Source: Bacteroidales bacterium (GTDB lineage: Bacteria > Bacteroidota > Bacteroidia > Bacteroidales > GCA-2748055). Taken from it: a DNA stretch of 64,000 nt. Shown in pieces: positions 43,292-53,100 of the stretch (its first letter is position 1; each line of letters begins with the position of its first letter). The notes beneath the pieces were generated by a model. It saw only the letters and a program-made list of their open reading frames with translations. It was not told the DNA's origin and did not search any database. A program made the translations under genes and the position numbers. The DNA lies in the NCBI GenBank assembly GCA_020636775.1, contig JACJXF010000010.1:23260-87259 (forward strand). The letters are read 5' to 3'.

Positions 43292-43329
43292 AAACTGCAC
43301 AGTATTAATATACTTTTAAATCTCCCGGT

Positions 43330-43617
43330 ATGAAAGATCTTTGTATACCTGTGCCAGGATTTGGTTACAATCAGTCAGCCGAAATTATTCTCAAAATCGG
43401 CGGAAATGAGCAAAGAATAGACTTCAGGCTCGAGTCTTTTCCGTGGAAGAGTGAAAAGGATGAAGTCCATGGTGATGACGAAGTGTCAATCTCGCTGTTT
43501 CGCATCGAGAGGCTGAAAAAGGCTATAAAGGAATATGATTCAGATTGGGAACTGATCCAGATTTTTACTCCGGCCGGAGATGCTGAAAATATTCAGGTGC
43601 TGTATCGTAAAAAATAA
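43330..43617 (+). CDS. Small cytosolic protein of unknown function
   Basis: A 95-residue protein starting 38 bases after the ABC ATPase stop. No signal peptide or membrane helix; charged and amphipathic, with the stretches IPVPGFGYNQSAEIILKIGG and SISLFRIERLKKAIKEYDSDWELIQIF. I do not recognise it. It occupies the position where the FtsX/MacB permease gene normally lies, but it is far too small and soluble to be one. It could be an ATPase-associated accessory protein. Confidence 0.62.
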   Translation: MKDLCIPVPGFGYNQSAEIILKIGGNEQRIDFRLESFPWKSEKDEVHGDDEVSISLFRIERLKKAIKEYDSDWELIQIFTPAGDAENIQVLYRKK

Positions 43618-43743
43618 GTTTTATGCGGGGGAGGTGAGTTCAGCTTCGCAATAGCATAGTTGAATGGAAACAGAAGCAAGGGCTATTTGAGGAAGGGATT
43701 TGCTGTGCCGGATTACTGTTGTTTTGCTATTAAATATTAAAAG

Positions 43744-45096
43744 ATGAAAAAAATTAAATTGCTTATTCTTCTCACGGGACTATTCAGTGCATATGCTTTT
43801 TCGCAGGAAAAGGATGAATGGACTCTTGAAAAATGCATCTCCTATGCACTTGAAAACAATATACAGATTAAAAGACAGGAGCTTCAGTCGGATCTTAGTC
43901 AGGCGGATTATAAGCAATCGTACTTCAATTTTACTCCGAGTCTGAGCGCCGGTTTAGAGCACTCCATCAGTTCGGGCCGTGCCCTGAATACGGAACTGTA
44001 CCGTTGGGAAAATGCCAGGCAGACTTTTGGTTCCATGGGTATCAGGAGTGAGATTACTCTCTTTAATGGTTTGCAGAACTTCAATACTGTGGCTCAGATG
44101 AAATACTCTTTCCTGAGCAGTAAGGAAGATCTGGAAAAAGTAAAGAATGATATCACCCTTCAGATCATAAACTATTATCTGCAGGTACTCTTTGATGAAG
44201 AGTTAATGGATGTGGCGAAGTCTCAGTATGAACTCACTCTTTTACAGGTTGAGAAAACAAAGAGTCTGGTTGATGTAGGAAATGTTGCCAAGGGCCAGTT
44301 ATATGAAATTCAGGCACAGGCCGCTTCAGAAAAGCTTAATTATACAGCTTTTTCCAATAAGCTTAAAATGTCGGTTCTCGACCTGGTGCAGCTTTTAGAC
44401 CTGGATTCAATTGGCAACTTTACAGTGGTAAAACCTTTGGGTCTTTCAGTAGAGAACACTGTCCTGCCGTCATCATTTAATGAAGCAATGGATTATGCTC
44501 TGGCAAATATGCCCGAAATAAAGGGAGCGGGTTACAAGGTTAAGAGCAGTGAGAAAAATCTGGCTGTAAAGAAAGGACAAAGAAGCCCGGAACTTTATTT
44601 AAGTGGTCTGTATTATTCAAATTACAGGGATGAACGATTGTTTGTTGCTTCCGACTCAAGCTATGTGGATTACCCATTTCGCGATCAGCTTAAGAACAAA
44701 CAATACAGCCAGGTAAGCATTGGTCTGAGCATTCCTGTTTTTAACCGCTATCAGACCCAGACATCCATTTCGAAAGCAAAAATTGCCCTGGAAGATTCAA
44801 AACTAATGCTTGATCAGCAGGAGAAATTGCTTTACAAAAATATTCAGCAGGCACACACCGATGCTGTCGGAGCATTTGAAAAGTACCAGTCGGCTCTGGA
44901 GGCCGTCAAATCTAATGAAGAGGCTTTGAATTACACCCGGCAGAAATTTGAGGTAGGGCTGGTAAATGTGGTTGACTATAGCATCGCAAAGAATAATTAT
45001 TCCAAGGCAATGTCGGATATGGCCCAGGCAAAATATGAGTATATTTTTAAGGCGAAGATCCTCGATTTTTATTCTGGTAAGGAAATTACACTCTGA
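43744..45096 (+). CDS. TolC-family outer-membrane efflux protein
   Basis: A 450-residue exported protein (signal about 1-20) with the duplicated outer-membrane-efflux architecture. Helical hairpin segments (EKCISYALENNIQIKRQELQ; LEKVKNDITLQIINYYLQVLFDEELMDVAKSQYEL; ALNYTRQKFEVGLVNVVDYSIAKNNYSKA) frame two short strand segments. It forms the trimeric exit duct for the HlyD-ABC exporter upstream. The 126-base gap before it could hold its own promoter, but I see no exact TAnnTTTG box. Confidence 0.92.
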   Translation: MKKIKLLILLTGLFSAYAFSQEKDEWTLEKCISYALENNIQIKRQELQSDLSQADYKQSYFNFTPSLSAGLEHSISSGRALNTELYRWENARQTFGSMGIRSEITLFNGLQNFNTVAQMKYSFLSSKEDLEKVKNDITLQIINYYLQVLFDEELMDVAKSQYELTLLQVEKTKSLVDVGNVAKGQLYEIQAQAASEKLNYTAFSNKLKMSVLDLVQLLDLDSIGNFTVVKPLGLSVENTVLPSSFNEAMDYALANMPEIKGAGYKVKSSEKNLAVKKGQRSPELYLSGLYYSNYRDERLFVASDSSYVDYPFRDQLKNKQYSQVSIGLSIPVFNRYQTQTSISKAKIALEDSKLMLDQQEKLLYKNIQQAHTDAVGAFEKYQSALEAVKSNEEALNYTRQKFEVGLVNVVDYSIAKNNYSKAMSDMAQAKYEYIFKAKILDFYSGKEITL

Positions 45097-45179
45097 GAAA
45101 TTCTGACAACCTCCGGTCCTGTTATTCCGGACTGACATTAACTTAAGTCATAAACAGCTTCCTGATTGCAATATTTTTT

Positions 45180-45187
45180 TATTTTTG
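45180..45187 (+). promoter_or_regulatory. Candidate -7 element TATTTTTG
   Basis: An exact match to the Bacteroidota -7 consensus TAnnTTTG, 20 bases upstream of the ATG at 45208. No good -33 TTTG at the standard distance; the nearest TTG (45166-45168) is too close, so the call is moderate. Confidence 0.5.
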
Positions 45188-45207
45188 CATAGATCAAAAC
45201 AGCTTCT

Positions 45208-45750
45208 ATGAAAAAAATTCTTATTGCCTGCACCCTGATTTTCAGTTCTTTTTTATTGTATTCCCAAAGCTTCAATTCCGGGGAAATACTTAAGCCGGGA
45301 CATATTTCCGCCGGGATAAATCCGGTATTGGTAAATAATGGTTTGGGAATTTACCTTCACGGTGGATATGGCCTTATCAACAAGGTAGACCTCGGTGTCC
45401 GTTACGGTGTTTTCGAGGGAGCCGATTATGTGGGAGCCGATCTTGAATGGGGCATACGCAGTACCAAAAGATTTGATATTTCCCTTGTCACAGGAGCACA
45501 TGCTGTAAAGTATTTTGGACTCGATCTTGGTGTGGCAGCCAGCTTTTACCTGGGCCCCCATGCTACCTTACTTACGGGTGTAGATGGTGATATCAATTTT
45601 AATGACAATAATGACAGATTTTTCTGGTGGCCCGTGGGCGTGCAGGTCGCAATGTCGAAACGAACCAGCTTTATTCTGGAAGTGGATATACCCCTGGTTG
45701 ACTTTGCGCCGGGAATATTTGGAGGCGGATTTAGTTTTTCACTGAATTAG
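45208..45750 (+). CDS. Small predicted outer-membrane beta-barrel protein
   Basis: A 180-residue protein with a signal peptide (about 1-19, ending ...LLYSQ), then strands alternating hydrophobic and polar residues (HISAGINPVLVNNGLGIYLHGGYG, KVDLGVRYGVFEG, FDISLVTGAHAV) and a C-terminal FGGGFSFSLN that resembles a barrel's last strand. No family recognised. It has its own -7 box and ends exactly where the opposing GNAT gene ends, with zero gap. Not obviously part of the efflux cluster. Confidence 0.75.
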   Translation: MKKILIACTLIFSSFLLYSQSFNSGEILKPGHISAGINPVLVNNGLGIYLHGGYGLINKVDLGVRYGVFEGADYVGADLEWGIRSTKRFDISLVTGAHAVKYFGLDLGVAASFYLGPHATLLTGVDGDINFNDNNDRFFWWPVGVQVAMSKRTSFILEVDIPLVDFAPGIFGGGFSFSLN

Positions 45751-46251
45751 CTATTCCCCCAATATTTTTTCAAGGCACATGAAGGGAACCTTCTGATATT
45801 CAAAATGTACCTCCCCAACCTCTGAATACCCCAGTTTTTTATAAAGCTGCACTGCTCCCGGATTACCGGTGAAAACATCCAGTCTGATAGTTGTGCATCC
45901 TCTTTGAACCGCAAGTTCTTTAAGAGCGTTCATCACTTTTTCACCAATACCCCTATTGTGAAATCCCGGTATAACGGCGAGCCTGTGTACTACCAGGTAT
46001 GACTCCCCCCGTTTGCTCCAGTTCTTATCCTCGTATCCATCCGGCATTTCATTGTCCATGCATGCTGCAGCCATGATCATCTCTTCCTCAATCCAGATGT
46101 AAAGATTTCCCTTTTCGATATCGCTTACAAGCCTGCTCGACGGGTAGTGGGTATTCCAGTTAAACAATCCACGGGCATTCATATCTCTGACCGAAAGATG
46201 GTACAGGTACAAAACACCTGTCAGATGTTTTTTTTCTGCCTGGATGAGCAT
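45751..46251 (-). CDS. GNAT-family N-acetyltransferase
   Basis: A 166-residue acetyltransferase. The acetyl-CoA site is LAVIPGFHNRGIGEKVMNAL, with the (R/Q)xxGxG pattern as NRGIGE. LDVFTGNPGAVQLYKKLGYSEVG is the usual C-terminal part of the GNAT fold. The acceptor is unknown. Its start lies 4 bases after the stop of the amidohydrolase gene, so the two are translationally coupled, which suggests linked roles, possibly on the same amide-bearing substrate. Confidence 0.9.
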   Translation of the reverse strand: MLIQAEKKHLTGVLYLYHLSVRDMNARGLFNWNTHYPSSRLVSDIEKGNLYIWIEEEMIMAAACMDNEMPDGYEDKNWSKRGESYLVVHRLAVIPGFHNRGIGEKVMNALKELAVQRGCTTIRLDVFTGNPGAVQLYKKLGYSEVGEVHFEYQKVPFMCLEKILGE

Positions 46252-46255
46252 TAGC

Positions 46256-47896
46256 TTATTCTACTTTATAAACCAGTTCCCCGTTAAGCCAGGTCTGTTC
46301 AACTTTAAGACCGGTAAGAGAATCGTCAGGAGCAGTCATTAAATCGGTATCGCAAATCACAAAGTCGGCCATCTTACCGGCTTCCAGACTTCCTTTTTCA
46401 TTTTCTTCAAATGCGGCCTTGGCTGCCCAGACAGTCATGGCGCGGAGTGCCTCTTCCCTGCTAAGGGCATCTTGCATCTGAAAACCATTTTCGGGATACA
46501 TTTTCCTGTCTTTTCGAACACAGGCAGCAAAGAATCCATAAACAGGATTTATATCTTCCACCGGAAAATCGCTTCCATCGGGAATCCATCCGTTCTGCTC
46601 CAAAAGACTCTTATATGCGTATGCCCCTGCCATTCTTTCTTTCCCGATTCTTTCCTCAGCCCAGTACATGTCGGAAGTTGCATGAGTGGGCTGCACGGAA
46701 GGTATTATATTGTATTTCCCGAACATATCCATGTCGGCAGGGTCAATAATCTGAGCATGTTCTATTCTCCAGCGCTTGTCATTTGATGTTTTCAGAATTT
46801 CGGAGTATATCTTCAGAACCTCATAATTGGCTTCGTCTCCAATGCAATGGGTATTAACCTGATAGCCAAATGAATCGGCTAAAAGAGCAATTTCCCTGAT
46901 TTTTTCAGGGGGAGTTAACCACAGACCATAATTTCCCTTATCATCCGAATAGGGTTTCTTCATTCTTGCTCCACGTGAACCCAGTGCCCCGTCGGCATAA
47001 AGCTTTACAGAGCGGATGTTGAGGTACGGAGTCTTGTATATGCCTTTATACATGAAGGCTTCAAAGTTTTCTTCGCTTGGGGAAATCATCTGGTAAATAC
47101 GCATTTTCAATTTACCCTCCTCATTCAGGTTAATAATGGTTTCAATTACATCCTTGCCCAGCCCGGCATCGTGAACGGATGTGAGTCCCACTGCAAAACA
47201 CTTTTCCTGTGCTGAGAGAAGCCGGTTGGAAATTTCTGAAGAAGAGGGTGCAGGGATGGCATTCATTACAAGGCCTACGGCATTATCAACTAATAGTCCT
47301 GTAAGTTTGCCGGCCTTGAGTAGGATACTTCCTCCATCTACCTTTGTTTTTGAATTGATACCGGAGAGCTCCAGGGCTTTCTGATTTGCCAGAGCTGCAT
47401 GCCCGTCAATCCTGATAAGCAAAACAGGTTTTTCGGGGAATAATTTATCCAGTTCGGTTTTATCGGGGAATTCCTTTACCTCCCAGTCGTTCTGGTCCCA
47501 GCCTCTTCCAAGAATCCATTCCGATTTTCTGCCGGCAGCGAATTCACTAAGCTTGCTGAGTACTTCGGCAAATGACTTTGTGCCATCGAGCTTGGCCTCC
47601 ATTAGTCCCATTCCATAACCATAAAAATGGCAATGAGCGTCAATGAATCCGGGATAAACTACTTTCCCGCTCAGGTCAGTGATATGCTCCGATTTGTATT
47701 TGTTTAGTATCTCCTTTGTGCTGCCCGTAGCGAGAATTAATCCGTTTTTTACGGCAAAGGATTCAGCCACCGAAAATTCTGAATCCACAGTATAAACTTT
47801 GGCGTTGGTTATGATAAGATCGGCATCCATTTTATTCTGACATGAAGTTAAGAGGAATAGAGCAGTAAGAAAGAGGGACGAAAATATTGTTTTCAT
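46256..47896 (-). CDS. YtcJ-like amidohydrolase lipoprotein
   Basis: A 546-residue metal-dependent amidohydrolase of the Amidohydro_3 (YtcJ) family, with lipobox LLTSC (Cys19), so it is lipid-anchored. His88 and His90 (FIDAHCHFYG) are metal ligands. TSVHDAGLGKD, VNTHCIGDEANYEVL, RWRIEHAQIIDP and DGSDFPVEDINPVYGF carry further His and the catalytic Asp. The beta-sandwich end domain closes the protein (EKGSLEAGKMADFVICD). The family includes aryl-carbamate or N-acyl amide hydrolases; the substrate here is unknown. Operon with a GNAT acetyltransferase. Confidence 0.92.
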   Translation of the reverse strand: MKTIFSSLFLTALFLLTSCQNKMDADLIITNAKVYTVDSEFSVAESFAVKNGLILATGSTKEILNKYKSEHITDLSGKVVYPGFIDAHCHFYGYGMGLMEAKLDGTKSFAEVLSKLSEFAAGRKSEWILGRGWDQNDWEVKEFPDKTELDKLFPEKPVLLIRIDGHAALANQKALELSGINSKTKVDGGSILLKAGKLTGLLVDNAVGLVMNAIPAPSSSEISNRLLSAQEKCFAVGLTSVHDAGLGKDVIETIINLNEEGKLKMRIYQMISPSEENFEAFMYKGIYKTPYLNIRSVKLYADGALGSRGARMKKPYSDDKGNYGLWLTPPEKIREIALLADSFGYQVNTHCIGDEANYEVLKIYSEILKTSNDKRWRIEHAQIIDPADMDMFGKYNIIPSVQPTHATSDMYWAEERIGKERMAGAYAYKSLLEQNGWIPDGSDFPVEDINPVYGFFAACVRKDRKMYPENGFQMQDALSREEALRAMTVWAAKAAFEENEKGSLEAGKMADFVICDTDLMTAPDDSLTGLKVEQTWLNGELVYKVE

Positions 47897-47996
47897 GAAT
47901 ATATATTTATTCTGTTTGAAAGTGTTTAATTTATTTCTTTCAGGATTCGACCTGAAATATACTTATTTTTCTTATCCAAATTAATTCCAGATAATC

Positions 47997-49097
47997 TTAA
48001 AACCTAAACACATAGTCAATATAAGGAATTCCGAAGGTTTCCCCGTCAATAGACGGAAATGCAGCAGCCAGGTCAAAGGAATTTTTTTCTCCCATAATTC
48101 TCAAACCAAATGAGACTACTGATCTGTATTTGTAAAAATAGTCTGACCTATCATAATACATTGTGTTTGGATGTTCCTTTGTGGCAAAAATCCAGTTTTC
48201 GGTAATAAGTGAGAGCTTTGGAGCAAGTCTGGCCATACCGGAAATAGAAAACATGGGTTTTTGGGCAATTTCCCAGTGATATTCTGAGGTGTAATAGGGA
48301 GGACCAGAAAATATTTCTTCTTTCAAGGCTCCCCATCCGGCATTAAATGTAAAACTGTTTTCCTTATTTCCATAGGTAAACGAACCGTATGCGATCCCAA
48401 GTCCGAATGGTGAAGCACTGGTGAGTGTGCCGACTACAAAGATTCCTCCTCCAAGATAAAAATTATTTGCCACCCTGAAACCAAATTTAGGACTTATAAA
48501 AAAAGCAAATGGAATTACCATTCCTCCTCCAAATGAAAAATTATCGGAAGTGCCTACCTGAACTCCATTTATAACAAGATATGCATTTTGATAATAGCCT
48601 TCACCCTTTTTGAGAGGAATGGCCGAAGGTCCGAAAAGATATCTCGTAGGATGTGGATTTTCGAAATAATATACACCTTCCTTCACTTGTTCTTTTTCAA
48701 TAAGTTTAATGTCCCTGACAAGAGCATTGGAAAGACTCAGGGTTCCGAGACTTTCAGTTTTTATAATGATCTCCTTGTCGTCCTGAGAAACAATAATCCC
48801 AATTATTGTTTTTCCGTTAATCGTAGTGATCATGCAATTTTGATCCCCTGAAATCCTTTGGATCTTTTTGATTTTAGCGATGGGTACGTTTACTTTTCCA
48901 AGGGTTATATCAGCAAAGATTAATTCGTTTTCGTTACCGGAAAGAATTTTTCCGGTGAGTGAAGTATTATCCATCATTTCAATAATGAAAGTGGAAACTG
49001 TATCGCTTCGGTCAAAGGAATTTTCCTTAATCTGTCCGTTTAAGGGAAATGAAAGTACTAAAAGCAAAACAGGGAAGAGGCAGCATTTTAAATTCAT
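47997..49097 (-). CDS. Exported beta-rich protein, probable outer-membrane barrel
   Basis: A 366-residue protein with a signal peptide (about 1-21, ending ...FPLNGQ). Residues about 35-135 form small beta repeats built like TSLTGKILSGNENELIFAD and NGKTIIGIIVSQDDKEIIIKTESLG, reminiscent of SH3-like folds. Residues about 160-366 show barrel strands with a terminal Phe (GEGYYQNAYLVINGVQVG, FGFRVANNFYLGGGIFVVG, and the end IDYVFRF). I cannot name a family. It stands alone between the amidohydrolase operon and the T9SS gene terminator. Confidence 0.75.
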   Translation of the reverse strand: MNLKCCLFPVLLLVLSFPLNGQIKENSFDRSDTVSTFIIEMMDNTSLTGKILSGNENELIFADITLGKVNVPIAKIKKIQRISGDQNCMITTINGKTIIGIIVSQDDKEIIIKTESLGTLSLSNALVRDIKLIEKEQVKEGVYYFENPHPTRYLFGPSAIPLKKGEGYYQNAYLVINGVQVGTSDNFSFGGGMVIPFAFFISPKFGFRVANNFYLGGGIFVVGTLTSASPFGLGIAYGSFTYGNKENSFTFNAGWGALKEEIFSGPPYYTSEYHWEIAQKPMFSISGMARLAPKLSLITENWIFATKEHPNTMYYDRSDYFYKYRSVVSFGLRIMGEKNSFDLAAAFPSIDGETFGIPYIDYVFRF

Positions 49098-49223
49098 ATC
49101 TGTTTCTTGAGTATAATATCAAATTTAGAAATAAAAAATGTATCCCTTGCAAAAGAAAGCAATGACTTTTCTAATTCAGCGGAATAGCCTATTCTGATAT
49201 TCCATTCAGACAGGATAAAAAAT

Positions 49224-49268
49224 AACCGCAATAATATCAGTAAAGCTTTGACTGAGATTATTGCGGTT
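49224..49268 (-). terminator. Strong hairpin terminator after the T9SS beta-helix gene
   Basis: Inverted repeat AACCGCAATAATATCAGT (49224-49241) and ACTGAGATTATTGCGGTT (49251-49268) pairs over 18 bases with one A-G mismatch and a 9-base loop. On the minus strand it is followed by ATTTTTTATCC, and it lies 31 bases after the stop of the gene at 49300, so it terminates that leftward transcript. Confidence 0.88.
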
Positions 49269-49299
49269 AGAACTCAGAATTCAGTATTGAGATGTGTAT

Positions 49300-50142
49300 T
49301 TAGTTGATATTAATTCTTGATTTGTAAGATTTCTCCCCTATTATCTCAATAATATAAATTCCCTTATCAAGACCTTCACGTTTAAATAAATATTCATCTG
49401 AAGTAATACCGCTTACCTCCCTGAGTATAGATCCCCTTATATCATATAGCTTAATGGTATAAGCACTCTGACTGGGATTGCTCCAGCGAATAGTGGCTTC
49501 AATACTGCAGGGATTCGGATAAACAGAGATTCCTGAAGATATGCTATTCGGGTTGAGGCCATTTATCAGACGGTTGTCTTCAAGGTTGGAGAGGGAGTGG
49601 ATGTATGGTCCGCTACTGGCTTTTTTACCAAGAAGTTCAGCAGGGTCGCAGGGATCAGGCTTAGTTACCTGAATCTGATAGTAACGGGCATCACCTGGGT
49701 TAAGATCATTCCATTCAGTATAACTTCCTGAGGTTGAATCGATAAGTACCATCTGAGAAGGACTGCTTCCCCTGTAGATATAATAATAATCAGGCTGGAA
49801 GATCTTGCTTTCATCTATGTAATCTGTCCAGTCAAGAACAACTGTATTAGGCTGAATTCCGGGGGATGCTCCTAAGTGGATTGTTTGATGGTAAGCGCTT
49901 TTTGCAGATTCATTACCGCAGGTATCAACCACAGAAACTGCATAACGGGCAGCAACGGCCTCCGGACTGGAGGAATAGTCGATAAACTGAGGAATATCTC
50001 CGAATGCAACATTGCCGATTGGAACAAAATTACTTCCAAATAATTTGTAAACGTTAAAGGAAGAGATTCCCTCGTCATGTACTTTTTCCCATACAACCAT
50101 ATTCTTTTTGGTTTCTGGATCAACTGTAACCATGCAGAGATG
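49300..50142 (-). repeat. C-terminal module copy 1 (paralogous with 53297-54139)
   Basis: The last about 280 codons of the T9SS beta-helix gene closely match those of the downstream propeller gene, both in protein (CMVTVDPET, YNVYKLFG, DTCGNESAKSAYHQTI, SLSNLEDNRLIN) and visibly in DNA. Both copies are about 842 bases, so this is an in-frame duplicated module. Confidence 0.85.
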
Positions 50143-53100
50143 CTGCCCGCTGAAGGGAGCATTTACCTGAATGCTGATTGAATCGCTGGTTGCTGAGCAT
50201 CCATTACTATCTGTTACCTTAACCCAGTATTCACCCGTGGATTGAACAGTTTTAAACCGGTTTGCAGTAAAATCGTTCCAGAGGTAGGAAGCAAATGCCC
50301 CGGGGTCTAGTGTAAATCCCGTATTGGCACATATAAGTGTGTCGTTACCAATATGAACTATTGGTATGGGATTAATGCTTACAAGAATATCCTCAGAGGT
50401 AACTGACCCGCAGGAATTGGAAACAACAGCCCTGTATGTCCCTGCATCTGTAGTGGAAGCATTGGTAATTTTAAGCCGGTTGCTTGTATATGAAGGCAAA
50501 GCAACAGTATTTTTTTGCCATGTATAATTCAGAGGTGTTTGCCCGGTTGCTGATATTTCAAGGCTAAGATCCTGATTCTGGCATAATACCTGCTTATCTG
50601 AGTAAAAAAGAATTGAGGGTGCTGCTTTGATTGTAATATTTGCAGGATAAGACGAAGTCTGGCCATAAGCATTGCTAAGCTGACAGGTGTAATTCCCTAT
50701 GTCATTTTGTTCTGAATTTGATATACTCAGGATTTTATCGGTAGCCCCGGAAATCGGATCCCCGTTTTTAAACCATTGATAGATCATGGTATCTGAAGGA
50801 ACAGGCAAAGTGGAGATCGAAATATTTTGTCCTTCGCAGAAACTTCCGCCAACAGGTTGTGCTGAGATTACCGGGATTCCATGGTAATCCTCAAAAGCAC
50901 CGATATCAGGAATATTATTGTTTACCCTTGTATTTCCATAAACATCAGATACAGGGAAACTGAAACCTGGTATATTGCTTATTCCCTTATCAATAACCGG
51001 AGAAATACTAAAGACGCCGTAATTTGCCTGATTAACAGCAGGAGATATTCCGGCTGTAGTAACGGGTTTAATAAACATGGGGTCAATTACCTTATTCCCG
51101 ATAAAAGTTTCCCAGGCCTGAGGATTTGTTGTATTTCCGAAAATGTTCTGAACCAAAAGCATTTCATCAACATAATTCAGAGAATAAATCTCAGGATTGG
51201 CATTCTTATATAAAATATTATTGTAAAACTTAACGGTACCCTGTTCAATGGCAATTCCTCCCTGATTGTATGCAAAAGTGTTATTAACAAAGAGATTGCC
51301 ATACCCGCTACGCTCCAGTAAAACACCTCCGCCGTTATTGTAAATAAGGTTATTTACAAACTGAAGGTTGGAACCATAATTTTCAACGGCCGAAGTATTA
51401 TTATTGTAAATCTTATTCCCTTCAAATACGCAAAGCTGGGAACTAAGGACAATAAGCCTGTAATAGTTTCCCTTAATATTGTCATTATTTCGGAAAGTAT
51501 TGTATTTAATCGATGCTGGCTCACCGCTAATGCTAAAGAATCCATAATCAGCCAGACATTTTTCAACAAGATTATTCTGAAATACCAGTCCGGGTGAATT
51601 ATACAAATATATATGCTCAGCATAATTAAAAATACAATAGCTTATCTTATTACCACTGACACCATTAGCCGTGATTCCTTTGTAACGACCGTTTGTGGTT
51701 AGTTTATTTGAGAAACCTGTAGTGTCTTTAATGGAAAAAATGATTGGATTCTGAGCTGTGCCCTGTGAGGTAAAACTACTATTGAGTGTCATTTCATAAT
51801 ATCCCTGAAACTGAACATAAACCCCGGGTGCAATTGTAAGATTTGCATTTACAATCAGATTTCCGGTAATTTTTACCGTGTCAGCTATCCACAAAGTGGG
51901 GCTGGAAATGGTACCGCTTGCAGTACTTACACTTTGAGAAAACTCGTGGGCTCCGATATCTATCTTTTCGAAGCGCTTACGTGGATTCATAAAAAAATCG
52001 AGCGCGGTTATTTTTTCAGGAAAAGTAGTTTCTGATCCTGCATTCAGACAAGGGGAGTTAATAGTCAATTTCCAATCCGCTGGACTGCTGCCATAAGCTT
52101 TTCCGGCACCTGCACTTGGATTAACAAAAAGAGGACTGGCAGTAATCATATTGTTTAAAACAGCATTACCGGGAGTGTTGCTTATTGAGGCTACTCCTCC
52201 ACCAATAAGACAGGATGTGAAAGCCGGAAAGCTCGTCGATTGAATATCAATATTATTGGATACAGCATTAAGCATATTACCCCAGATAATGTTATTCTCG
52301 GCGTTAATAAAAGTCTGACCACTGAAACCTAATCCTCCGGCAGAATTGCTGGCAAGGTTATTACAAATGGTATTGTTTAACAGGACCATTCCAGCACTCC
52401 CGTAATAAATTCCACCGCCGTTTGATGCTGTGTTGTTTACAATAATATTGTTTAAAATCTGTCCTGATGCTAATGATGAAGCCAGTATTCCACCTCCGAT
52501 AATGGAGATGTTCTGGGAAATGAAATTTGCATCCACAATTACATTTAGGCCGCACTGACCTAGCTGAACGCCTCCTCCGGCCTGTCCTGTGTTTGATGTG
52601 ATTGTGTTTCCTCTGATTACCTTGGGCTGATTGGTATTGCAATATATTCCTCCTGCACCGGTGTAGGCTGTATTATTTCGGATGGTATTATTCAATATCC
52701 ACACATTTCCATAATCTGTTTTAATACCGCCCGCATTTACTCCGTAGTTATTTTTAATCAGACAATTTGATACAATAAGTGTGCTATAATAACATGTAAG
52801 GGCAGATTGCTCATAGTATGAGTTCGATTGTCCTTCATAGGTATTGCAATATTCTATTGTACAATAATCAAGTTTCGAGGTGTCGGCATTTGCGAATGAA
52901 AAGAAAATTCCGTTCCAGCGGCCGGTACCACCACCTGCAGGTGTAAGTTTTTTAGAAAGTCCAACTGTATCAGTTTTTGTGAAATAGATTATCTGACTAA
53001 CGTTTCCTGCTGCAATAAGTTTTCCTGATACATTAAGTCTGTATGGTCCCTGAAATTCCACACGTACTCCCGGCTGAATAGTTAATACAGTACCTGTGGC

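Noticed and set aside
49224..49268. Possible small RNA or attachment site
   Set aside because: Position just after a stop codon and the T-rich tract on the minus strand make it an ordinary terminator.
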